A DNA stretch of 33,011 nt from Bacteroidota bacterium (GTDB lineage Bacteria; Bacteroidota; Bacteroidia; Bacteroidales; Paludibacteraceae), in NCBI GenBank assembly GCA_017860345.1, contig JAFNAV010000032.1, forward strand, positions 1 to 33,011, given 5' to 3'. Below, in pieces: positions 8,818 through 16,366 of this stretch. The translations under genes were made by a program, and so were the position numbers. Every line of letters starts with the position of its first letter. Within the stretch, counting starts at the first letter, position 1. The notes beneath the pieces were generated by a model. It saw nothing but the letters and a program-made list of their open reading frames with translations, was not told the origin of the DNA and made no database searches.

Positions 8818-10006
8818 AACCATAAAAATATATCTTGCAGCCATCCTGCTCGTTGTTCTTGTCATCTTTATAATTGATACATTCAGAGTAAAGCCTGTTG
8901 ACTGGACCCCAAGCTATTCGCTCGACCATAAAAAACCGCTTGATTTGTATGTGTTTGGTCATGAAATAAATAAATTCATGCCCGAACATAAAATTAACCG
9001 GGAACTAACTACGCCTTATGAATATATCTATGAAAACCATCAAAAATCGGTGTATGTAATCATTAACAGATTTATGTTTGATACGTCGGACACCATCCTG
9101 TTAAACGAAGTGGCTGCGGGTAGTCATTTATTTATCAGTAGCGAAAATTTCTTTAAAAATATACAGGACTCACTTGGTTTTGAATACGAAGACATTAGCT
9201 CTGTTATTTTAAGTAAAGAGTCGACTCTAAAGCTATCGTTAACAAACAAAACATGGGCTAACAAACAATTGATACTGAAACCGGTAAACAATACTTATGC
9301 TTTTGTGAAAATGAACGCTGCCACTACCACCATATTGGGTACGCAAACCATGCCCGATGGTATAGTAGCGCCCAACTTTATACGGGTAAAATATGGAAAA
9401 GGGTATGTATATATTCATAATCAGCCCCAAATATTCAGCAATGTATCATTACTTTACGAAAAACATGCGAGCGAGTATGCAGCTCAGGTGCTATCATATA
9501 TTCCTAAAAACCTGCCCGTAGTATGGTTTGTCGGCGGTCAGACCATCAACGCGGATATGCCTATTGCCGTAAGCCCGCTGTCAATTATATTCAGATACCC
9601 GGCACTGCGGGCTTCCTGGCTTATTATGCTTTACGGTTTATTGCTCTATATCCTTTTTAATGCCAAGCGCAGGCAGCGCATTATCCCTGAAATAAAACCC
9701 TTGAGAAACACCACCGTTGAGTTTGTTCAAACCATTGGTAATCTATACTTTCAGGAAGGCAACACTGCTAATATTGTAGAAAAAAAAATCGTATACTTTT
9801 TAGATCGCATCCGAAACAGATATTACTTAGATACCTCTTTTACCGACGAACGCTTTGCTGAAAAACTACAAAGTAAATCGGGCAAAGACGAAAAGTTGAT
9901 CAATGAAATACTAAGCTTTATCAGGCGGTTCAGGCAACAGAAAACTGCCTCGCGCGCGGACTTGATGCACCTGAACAAACTGATAGAAGAATTTTGGGAA
10001 AAGTAA
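8810..10006 (+). CDS. DUF4350 domain membrane protein of the MoxR operon
   Basis: A 398-residue protein with an N-terminal helix (about 5-24), a soluble extracytoplasmic DUF4350-like domain (about 40-240), a second helix (about 260-280, ending LLLYILFNAKRRQR) and a cytoplasmic alpha-helical tail (about 285-398). DUF4350 domains are usually related to the GATase-like/IFT52-like fold also found in the gliding protein GldG; I see no catalytic Cys-His pair, so a binding role is more likely. The cytoplasmic tail is a natural contact for the MoxR ATPase encoded next. The start is fixed by an AAGGAGG site. An 87-base gap separates it from MoxR, the only real break in the operon. Confidence 0.86.
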   Translation: MDKTIKIYLAAILLVVLVIFIIDTFRVKPVDWTPSYSLDHKKPLDLYVFGHEINKFMPEHKINRELTTPYEYIYENHQKSVYVIINRFMFDTSDTILLNEVAAGSHLFISSENFFKNIQDSLGFEYEDISSVILSKESTLKLSLTNKTWANKQLILKPVNNTYAFVKMNAATTTILGTQTMPDGIVAPNFIRVKYGKGYVYIHNQPQIFSNVSLLYEKHASEYAAQVLSYIPKNLPVVWFVGGQTINADMPIAVSPLSIIFRYPALRASWLIMLYGLLLYILFNAKRRQRIIPEIKPLRNTTVEFVQTIGNLYFQEGNTANIVEKKIVYFLDRIRNRYYLDTSFTDERFAEKLQSKSGKDEKLINEILSFIRRFRQQKTASRADLMHLNKLIEEFWEK

Positions 10007-10093
10007 CTAAATTACCGACTCCAAATGGCTGGTTTCCAGTCTGAATAAATATAAAAAATTTTAATCAAAAAATATATAACACTGAATAGATTT

Positions 10094-11092
10094 ATGGAAA
10101 ACGAACAAACAGAAGAAATCGGGATCCGCTTCGAGTCCCGTATTGACCTGAGCGAACTTAGTCAAAGCATGGAGGCTATCCGAACTGAATTAATGAAGGT
10201 AATTGTTGGCCAGAATAAAGTTATTGATTACCTGTTGGTAGCCATCCTGTCGGACGGACATGTGCTGCTTGAAGGAGTTCCGGGAGTAGCCAAAACCATG
10301 GCTGTAAGGCTATTGGCGCGCGCGCTCAATGTAAAGTTCAGCCGCATACAGTTCACCCCCGACCTCATGCCGGCCGACATACTCGGCACTTCGGTTTTTG
10401 ACCTGAAAAAGTCGGAATTCGAGTTTCGACCAGGTCCTGTATTTGCCAACCTGATACTGATAGATGAAGTAAACAGAGCTCCGGCCAAAACGCAGGCTGC
10501 CTTGTTTGAAGTGATGGACGAACGTCAGATAACCATCGATGGCAAAACGTACATAATGGATAAACCTTTTTTGGTAATGGCCACACAAAACCCTGTAGAA
10601 CAAGAAGGTACATACAGACTGCCGGAAGCTCAGCTCGACCGTTTTATGTTTAAGGTGGTTATTGATTATCCGGCGCTGGAAGATGAATTTGAAATTATAA
10701 AACGTGAACACGAAGCCGTAAATGGCGACAAAACCATTAGTGTAAAAACCGTGGTAGATGGCTCAAAAATAGAAACTTACAAATCTATTGTGCGCAACAT
10801 CATTGTGGAGCAAAATATCATTGAGTATATTGCCCGGATAGTACACAACACCCGCGAAAACCCATTTTTGTATCTTGGGGCTTCGCCGCGCGCATCGCTG
10901 GCCATACTGAATGCTTCAAAAGGCTTTGCGGCTCTCCGCGGACGCGACTTTGTAACGCCCGAAGACATCAAGGATTCGGCCGTTGTGGTGTTGCAACACC
11001 GTATTATTGTAGCTCCTGAAAAAGAAATGGAAGGCGTCAAAGCCGATGAAATTGTAAAACAAATTATCGATTCGGTAGAAGTACCCCGTTAA
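10094..11092 (+). CDS. MoxR family AAA+ ATPase
   Basis: Cytoplasmic AAA+ ATPase of 332 residues, the expected MoxR size. Walker A is GVPGVAKT at 61-68 and Walker B LILIDEVNRAP starts near 120 with Asp124-Glu125. The sensor-1 segment MATQNPVEQEGTYRLPEAQ and the following arginines (LDRFMFK) are typical of MoxR. The C-terminal lid includes GASPRASLAIL (sensor 2). MoxR proteins act as chaperone-like remodelers, usually with DUF58 and VWA partners. Its stop codon directly abuts the ATG of the DUF58 gene at 11093 with no spacer. Substrate unknown; from context I infer the membrane proteins of this operon. Confidence 0.95.
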   Translation: MENEQTEEIGIRFESRIDLSELSQSMEAIRTELMKVIVGQNKVIDYLLVAILSDGHVLLEGVPGVAKTMAVRLLARALNVKFSRIQFTPDLMPADILGTSVFDLKKSEFEFRPGPVFANLILIDEVNRAPAKTQAALFEVMDERQITIDGKTYIMDKPFLVMATQNPVEQEGTYRLPEAQLDRFMFKVVIDYPALEDEFEIIKREHEAVNGDKTISVKTVVDGSKIETYKSIVRNIIVEQNIIEYIARIVHNTRENPFLYLGASPRASLAILNASKGFAALRGRDFVTPEDIKDSAVVVLQHRIIVAPEKEMEGVKADEIVKQIIDSVEVPR

Positions 11093-12424
11093 ATGAAAAC
11101 ACTCAGGTCATTATATATCAATCATTTATTCTTCTATATCATGTTGGGCATAGGCGGATTATTTTTTGTGTCGTTTTTTGCACAATGGTTGTTTTACACG
11201 GCTTTATCAGTGTTTGTTGCGTTTATCCTGATTACTTTTATCGATATTTTTGTACTTTACTCAATAAAAAATGGAGTCGAAGCCGATAGAAATCTACCCG
11301 ATCGTTTTTCTAACGGCGACGAAAACATCATTCATATACAACTTAACAACCGCTATCCGCTTACAGTATCACTGGAGCTTATTGACGAGATTCCGTTCCA
11401 GTTTCAGAAACGCGACTTTTTGTACAAAACAAAGCTACATGCCCGCGAAAACAAAAACATCAACTACATACTCAGACCAACCGAGCGGGGAGAATATCTG
11501 TTTGGCAAACTTAATATTTTTGTAAAAACACCTTTTGGACTTACATCTAAACGGTATATTTTTGCGGAAAACAAATCGATTGCTACTTTTCCATCGTTTA
11601 TACAGCTACGGAAATACGACCTGATGGCATTTTCAAACCATCTGACTGACCAGGGTTTGAAACGTATCCGAAGAATTGGTCATACCATGGAGTTTGAACA
11701 AATCAAAGAGTACGTGCAGGGCGATGATATTCGCACCATCAATTGGAAATCCACATCCAAACGCAATATATTGATGGTCAATCAGTTTCAGGATGAGAAA
11801 TCTCAACCTGTTTATCAGGTTATTGATACCGGGCGTACGATGCAAATGCCTTTTCTTGGACTTTCGTTGCTCGACTATGCCATCAACTCCACGCTGGCTC
11901 TCAGCAATATTATCCTGAAAAAACAGGATAAAGCAGGTATGTTTACATTTTCAAAAGTTATTGAAAATTATATACCTGCCGAGCGACGAAGCGGACAGAT
12001 GGAGAGAATGATGGAAAAACTTTACCGAATTGACACCGACTTTATGGAAAGTGACTTCAGCAGATTATATGTTGATATAAAACAATCGGTAAAGCAACGA
12101 AGTCTGATTATGCTTTATACGAATTTTGAAACTTTAGACGCCCTGAAGCGTCAGCTCATTTATCTGAAAAACATAGCCCGGCACCACTTGCTGATTATAG
12201 TTTTCTTCGACAATACAGAACTAAATAAGCTTATAAACCATAAAGCAAAAAACCTGCAGGAAGTTTATGATAAAGCTATTGCTGAAAAATTTGCTTTTGA
12301 AAAAAGATTAATAGTGAACGAACTTAAAAAACACGGTATACAGTCTATCCTTACGCAACCGGAGAATTTAACCATGGCAAGCATCAATAAATACCTGGAA
12401 CTTAAAGCCAGAGGTATGATTTAA
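11093..12424 (+). CDS. DUF58 domain protein, MoxR partner
   Basis: Membrane-anchored protein of 443 residues. Two helices close to the N terminus (about 12-33 and 37-58) precede a beta-rich region (about 70-190) and the DUF58 domain, recognised by KEYVQGDDIRTINWKSTSKR with GDD at 210-212. After it comes a VWA-like fold with YQVIDTGRTM in the position of the metal-binding DxSxS strand; the Ser positions are Gly and Thr, so MIDAS metal binding may be altered. DUF58 proteins are constant partners of MoxR. Start and MoxR stop touch (TAA then ATG), implying translational coupling. Last gene of the operon. Confidence 0.93.
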   Translation: MKTLRSLYINHLFFYIMLGIGGLFFVSFFAQWLFYTALSVFVAFILITFIDIFVLYSIKNGVEADRNLPDRFSNGDENIIHIQLNNRYPLTVSLELIDEIPFQFQKRDFLYKTKLHARENKNINYILRPTERGEYLFGKLNIFVKTPFGLTSKRYIFAENKSIATFPSFIQLRKYDLMAFSNHLTDQGLKRIRRIGHTMEFEQIKEYVQGDDIRTINWKSTSKRNILMVNQFQDEKSQPVYQVIDTGRTMQMPFLGLSLLDYAINSTLALSNIILKKQDKAGMFTFSKVIENYIPAERRSGQMERMMEKLYRIDTDFMESDFSRLYVDIKQSVKQRSLIMLYTNFETLDALKRQLIYLKNIARHHLLIIVFFDNTELNKLINHKAKNLQEVYDKAIAEKFAFEKRLIVNELKKHGIQSILTQPENLTMASINKYLELKARGMI

Positions 12425-12445
12425 TGATGATATTTTTTACAAACT

Positions 12446-12477
12446 ATTGATATTTTTAATAATTATTTGTACTTTAG
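12446..12477 (+). promoter_or_regulatory. Promoter of the DUF805 gene
   Basis: A TTG at 12447-12449 and, 20 bases further on, TACTTTAG at 12470-12477 (one mismatch to TAnnTTTG) fit a Bacteroidota housekeeping promoter. Transcription would start near 12485, leaving a leader of about 110 bases. Confidence 0.5.
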
Positions 12478-12510
12478 CAAAGTTTTTTTTGAAACCTTAA
12501 ATCATCGTAA

Positions 12511-12591
12511 GTAAATTTCATCAAATATAAAAAATTTACAGGTGTAATCCGAAAAACCTTAAGAGTAGGAAAAAATCATTTAATCTCTTAA
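12511..12591 (+). promoter_or_regulatory. Structured leader of the DUF805 gene
   Basis: Two inverted repeats lie in the 5' leader. GTAAATTT (12511-12518) pairs with AAATTTAC (12532-12539), and TTAAGAG (12559-12565) pairs with CTCTTAA (12585-12591), the latter ending five bases before the ATG at 12597. The second could hide the start region. It matches no riboswitch I know. Confidence 0.35.
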
Positions 12592-12596
12592 AAATT

Positions 12597-12956
12597 ATGA
12601 ATTGGTATCTAAAAGTACTTAAACAGTACGCTGACTTTAACGGCCGTGCCCGTAGAAAAGAATTTTGGATGTTTGTTTTATTTAATTTTATTTTTTCGCT
12701 TGCAGCGTCAGTTTTAGATTACGTTGTTGGAACGTATTTCGTTTTTTCAAGCATTTATTCGCTTGCAATACTTCTACCATCGTTGGCCGTATCAGTACGC
12801 CGACTCCACGATAGTGGAAAAAGTGGTGTTTGGTTTCTAATCAACTTTGTACCTGTAATCGGTAGTATCTGGTTTATTGTCCTTATGTTGAAAGACAGTC
12901 AGCCCGGTGCAAACCAATATGGCACAAACCCAAAAGAAGAAGTTATAGCAGAATAA
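12597..12956 (+). CDS. DUF805 family inner membrane protein
   Basis: Small membrane protein of 119 residues. The family hallmark is the N-terminal block NWYLKVLKQYADFNGRARRK followed by EFWMFVLFN, then three or four helices and the conserved VRRLHDSGKSG motif near 77-87. The end carries SQPGANQYGTNPK, also usual for DUF805. No biochemical function is established; members are found in many bacteria, sometimes linked to stress. It has its own promoter and leader and is followed by a clear terminator, so it looks monocistronic and not part of the MoxR operon 172 bases upstream. Confidence 0.95.
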   Translation: MNWYLKVLKQYADFNGRARRKEFWMFVLFNFIFSLAASVLDYVVGTYFVFSSIYSLAILLPSLAVSVRRLHDSGKSGVWFLINFVPVIGSIWFIVLMLKDSQPGANQYGTNPKEEVIAE

Positions 12957-12973
12957 AATTTGCTAAAAGTATA

Positions 12974-13019
12974 AAAAACGCAAAGTCCAACAACACAGAG
13001 TCATTGGCTTTGCGTTTTT
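12974..13019. terminator. Bidirectional terminator after the DUF805 gene
   Basis: AAAAACGCAAAGTCCA (12974-12989) and TGGCTTTGCGTTTTT (13005-13019) form a long stem with one bulged base. A T-run follows on the + strand and an A-run precedes it, so it can also serve the convergent pectate lyase gene. Confidence 0.85.
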
Positions 13020-13056
13020 ATTTTTAATTTTAGTAAACCATAAAAAACTGGCGACA

Positions 13057-13088
13057 AAAAAGCAAAACTTTAAAAAGCCTTGCTTTTT
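13057..13088 (-). terminator. Terminator of the pectate lyase gene
   Basis: AAAAAGCAA (13057-13065) and TTGCTTTTT (13080-13088) pair over 9 bp, and an alternative tighter hairpin AAAAAGC/GCTTTTT (13072-13078 and 13082-13088) has a 3-base loop. On the - strand the stem is followed by T-rich sequence, 45 bases after the lyase stop codon. Confidence 0.6.
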
Positions 13089-13132
13089 AGTTAATAAAAA
13101 TAAAGAATAACAACCTATTTACACCTTACTAA

Positions 13133-15271
13133 TTATTTTCTTATAATTAAAACTTTCTTATTGTCAATGACATACACACCATGGGGCAATGACTCTGTAG
13201 CACTCCGGCGTGGAATCCCGGAACGAATAAGACGACCCTCAATTGTATAAACATTAACCAATGTATCATTATCGGTCAATATTATGGTCGATTTATTTTC
13301 TGTTATTACCGTTCTCACCCAAAGTACAATGGATAAGGCCACTTGCTTTCCTTGAAACGTAAACGTCAGCAAGTTTTTTGCCGAAGGGTTTATAGTTACC
13401 GTATGCTTACAAAGGGTATAATCTCCTGTTTCCTTTTTTTTTACAAAAACATATTTATCAGCGCCATAAGCAGTTCCATTGAGTTCGGCAAGGTATGAAT
13501 CTGCATCAGCATAATTGTCATATCCCGAAAAAACGAGACTATCAACAGCAATGTCCAAAGGTAATGTTACCGTATATTGAGTTCCGGCCGAATACTTTAC
13601 GCCAAGTTCGCTACCTGTAGAATAAGTTTTGGCGTTAGAGTTGGTTATCGTATATCCGCCATCAAAACTCCAAGGAGAAGCAGCTCCGGCGATCCCAGTA
13701 TATGTTGACTGATGAAGATACACCTGCGATGTGACTCCGTTATTCTCTTCTGTAGTTTTCCCCAGAGCTACACCACCGGCATTACCAGCTGTCATAATAT
13801 CGGCTACCAAACTATTCATATATACTTCAAGCATAGTGTATCCAGCCTGATTTAATGTATTTTTGTCAGAATAATCATTTGGGTTTAAACCATGGTTACT
13901 CTCCCAAAGGTCTGGTATACCGTCTCGATCGGTGTCGACAGGAGGAGTAGCACTAACCAACACAGGCCATGCATTCCAGTCGTCACCAGCATTATCGGGC
14001 TTATTATCATCTTGTGAGTCAATAATTCCCGGGATATTAGCGTGAAGCAAGCCGGTATGTGAAGCAATACCATTTCGGGTATCATACACCATCAGTGTAT
14101 CTACCCAATCTCGCGAAAGTGAAGCCCCTGCATAGTCAAGTACCCTTTGATAAGCTGTTTGGGCAGTATGAGTAGTTGTATAAAAAAAATTGATGGGAGC
14201 GTTAAGCTTTATGGTATCTTTGGTAGTCTCCGTGTACAAATTGTCGTTTGATGCATTTGAAATTTGTTCGTACATTCCCTTGGTCCAGTTGTCGGCTGTA
14301 ACATCGCTGTATCCGTTTATATAGTTCCCATCTACAAAATACTTACCCCATACGTGCAACATTGGTGCAAAAGATGGATTAGAAGCCACATAAGAAGTTG
14401 TTCGAATATTTACGGCTGCTATGCGGTATTGTACCGCACCACCTTTCTGTATAGTTCCCGGACCGGGTTTATAGTAGTTATTCACGATATTTACATTCAT
14501 GCCCTCGCCCCCATAACAACCATTACCACCCCAGTTATAGATTACATTGTTGCGCATGTCCATACGCTCATCGGTTTGAGTTGAGGCACGAGGTCCAAGA
14601 CGCGGAGTCCTACTTTCGTTATGACAAATCAGATTATGATGATAACTTGCTCCAGCCCCGCCCCAGTTACCTCCATATCCATGTGCTCCTTTGCTATGCC
14701 CAGAATTACGGAGACTTTGAGAGGCTATACACCACTGAATAGTGGCATTTTTCATGCCATATACCGACAAACACTCATCAATACTCCAACTTACAGAACA
14801 ATGATCAATCATAATATTCTGTTGATCCATCCCGCCAAGTCCATCACCTTCGTGATAAGCTACGTATTTATTACCCAATCTGAAACGCATAAAACGAATA
14901 ATCACATTACTGGCATTGATAGTAAAAGGATAATCGGCCACACAAATTCCATCGCCGGGTGCTGTTTGGCCTGCTATAGTTATATTGGCATTTCGGATAC
15001 TCAGAGCCGAGATCAGATGAATAGTTCCCGACACATCGAAAACAACTGTGCGTTTACCTGACTGATTTATGGCCCACCGTAAAGTACCTGATGAACCATC
15101 ATCGGCCAAGGATGTAACGTGATAAACATCACCGCCACGTCCACCTGAAGTATAACGGCCAAAACCTTCGGCTCCCGGAAAAGCCGGAGTTAGTTCACCT
15201 GAAAGAACCGTTGTTGGTAAAAAAAATGTCAATAGAAAAAAAAGAAAACTATTTTTTAGTAGCTTGGACAT
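13133..15271 (-). CDS. Secreted pectate lyase-like protein with T9SS sorting domain
   Basis: Secreted protein of 712 residues. A signal peptide (about 1-25) is followed by a right-handed parallel beta-helix of polysaccharide lyase family 1 type starting AFPGAEGFGRYTSGGRGGD. Family motifs are DHCSVSWSIDECLSVYG (Asp156-His157) and SRTPRLGPRA with Arg221 and Arg224, the region of the catalytic arginine in PL1. A calcium-binding-like loop DTDRDGIPDLWES lies near 446. A beta-sandwich-like region precedes a C-terminal domain ending VYTIEGRLIRSG...GVYVIDNKKVLIIRK, the pattern of type IX (Por) sorting domains. It should cleave pectin or polygalacturonate by beta-elimination at the cell surface or outside. 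No SusC/SusD pair or other carbohydrate enzyme adjoins it. Confidence 0.88.
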   Translation of the reverse strand: MSKLLKNSFLFFLLTFFLPTTVLSGELTPAFPGAEGFGRYTSGGRGGDVYHVTSLADDGSSGTLRWAINQSGKRTVVFDVSGTIHLISALSIRNANITIAGQTAPGDGICVADYPFTINASNVIIRFMRFRLGNKYVAYHEGDGLGGMDQQNIMIDHCSVSWSIDECLSVYGMKNATIQWCIASQSLRNSGHSKGAHGYGGNWGGAGASYHHNLICHNESRTPRLGPRASTQTDERMDMRNNVIYNWGGNGCYGGEGMNVNIVNNYYKPGPGTIQKGGAVQYRIAAVNIRTTSYVASNPSFAPMLHVWGKYFVDGNYINGYSDVTADNWTKGMYEQISNASNDNLYTETTKDTIKLNAPINFFYTTTHTAQTAYQRVLDYAGASLSRDWVDTLMVYDTRNGIASHTGLLHANIPGIIDSQDDNKPDNAGDDWNAWPVLVSATPPVDTDRDGIPDLWESNHGLNPNDYSDKNTLNQAGYTMLEVYMNSLVADIMTAGNAGGVALGKTTEENNGVTSQVYLHQSTYTGIAGAASPWSFDGGYTITNSNAKTYSTGSELGVKYSAGTQYTVTLPLDIAVDSLVFSGYDNYADADSYLAELNGTAYGADKYVFVKKKETGDYTLCKHTVTINPSAKNLLTFTFQGKQVALSIVLWVRTVITENKSTIILTDNDTLVNVYTIEGRLIRSGIPRRSATESLPHGVYVIDNKKVLIIRK

Positions 15272-15354
15272 AATATTGAATGATAAGTATTAATCGATTT
15301 AAGATGAAAAAAAACTTTCAGCAAAAAAAATAGCTGAATCGATATTTTCTACAT

Positions 15355-15383
15355 CAAAAATACATATTATATTATAAAACAAA
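15355..15383 (-). promoter_or_regulatory. Promoter of the pectate lyase gene
   Basis: On the - strand TTTG (15383-15380) and TATTTTTG (15362-15355) are separated by 17 bases, matching TTTG/TAnnTTTG. The leader would be about 75 bases and contains an inverted repeat TTCAGC/GCTGAA at 15317-15322 and 15333-15338. The 258-base gap 15272-15529 holds no gene. Confidence 0.6.
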
Positions 15384-15491
15384 GTAGGTTAAATGGTTTT
15401 TAAAGATAGGTATAATTGACTTTTATGCGTAATATTGAAGGCAAAACTAATCGTAACAAAGCAATATAGTATTTTATAAAAGAATATGGCA

Positions 15492-15509
15492 TGTGCAACA
15501 AAGCGCACA
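15492..15509 (-). terminator. Weak hairpin after the unknown exported protein
   Basis: TGTGC (15492-15496) and GCACA (15505-15509) form a 5-bp stem with an 8-base loop, 20 bases downstream of the 15530-16243 gene. The T-run on the - strand is poor, so this is only a possible terminator. Confidence 0.3.
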
Positions 15510-15529
15510 GTAGAATGAGCTAACCTAAA

Positions 15530-16243
15530 TCAGAAAACAATTGTGAAAGACACCCCGCCCGGGTAACTTCTGAGAAAATATTCCGGCATTGTATTTTGTG
15601 CTACGCTTACAGAGTCGGGATTGAATTGGCGGCAATACTTGCGGTAATTCCTTAACGTACGAGTTGGCTGAGTCCATATCTGCAACTCCGAAATAGCGGA
15701 GTTAATCAGAAAATTGCTAACACCGTCCCACACCGAACGCTTATATCCGAGCCAGGTAACTAAACCACTTCCGAGATTGACCGCACTATTGAGAGCATGA
15801 ATTTTCCACGAACGACCATTTTTCTCAGTCCTTGCAGCAGCCTCAAAAAGTTCTTCGGCCTTTTGTAATTTGTATATTTTCTGCTCAGGGGTAGAATCAG
15901 GAAGTTGAGTAATCTGTTTTGCTGCGCTTCCGGTATTCATTGGCGTCAGTGCCTGCAGGCCGGCTCCAAGTAAAGTAGTTACACTTCCCAAAAGCATATC
16001 CTGTTTCAACACTTTGTTATCGGTAGTAAAGCCAATAGCTGCCTGCACACCAGTTGCGGCACTATACGCCCCCAACCATCCGTACCACCAGCAGCTAACA
16101 GTTGGTGCCACTTGCTCCAATGCTTGCTGTATATAATCAATGCGTTTATCCAAAGCCGAATCAGCAACACTGGTTTGTGCGCTAAGAAAAGTCTGAAAGC
16201 TGATTAATAGAATCAACAAAAGAGTTGAGGTAATTTTAATCAT
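15530..16243 (-). CDS. Exported protein of unknown function
   Basis: A 237-residue protein with a clear signal peptide (about 1-22, ending FLSAQ). The mature part has a hydrophobic Gly/Ala-rich stretch (about 48-110, including WWYGWLGAYSAATGVQAAIGF), a charged helical segment (TPEQKIYKLQKAEELFEAA) and a second Gly/aromatic stretch (LNSAVNLGSGLVTWLGYKR). It ends GGVSFTIVF, and a terminal Phe is common for outer membrane proteins. I do not recognise the family. It could be a small envelope protein with amphipathic hairpins. It follows the FLVCR-like transporter by 123 bases on the same strand, so the two may be co-transcribed, but there is no proof of a shared role. Confidence 0.7.
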   Translation of the reverse strand: MIKITSTLLLILLISFQTFLSAQTSVADSALDKRIDYIQQALEQVAPTVSCWWYGWLGAYSAATGVQAAIGFTTDNKVLKQDMLLGSVTTLLGAGLQALTPMNTGSAAKQITQLPDSTPEQKIYKLQKAEELFEAAARTEKNGRSWKIHALNSAVNLGSGLVTWLGYKRSVWDGVSNFLINSAISELQIWTQPTRTLRNYRKYCRQFNPDSVSVAQNTMPEYFLRSYPGGVSFTIVF

Positions 16244-16366
16244 TGAGAATATTTTTGTTTAAAGTAATTCAGAAAAAAGTGTTCAATTCAATAAATTATT
16301 GAAAAAAATACGAATATTATCATCATACAGAACCTCCTGAACAGTTAAATATATCAGGCTTTATTC

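Noticed and set aside
14264-15061. + strand open frames opposite the pectate lyase gene
   Set aside because: They mirror the beta-helix gene, have low-complexity Thr/Ile-rich translations and no start signals.
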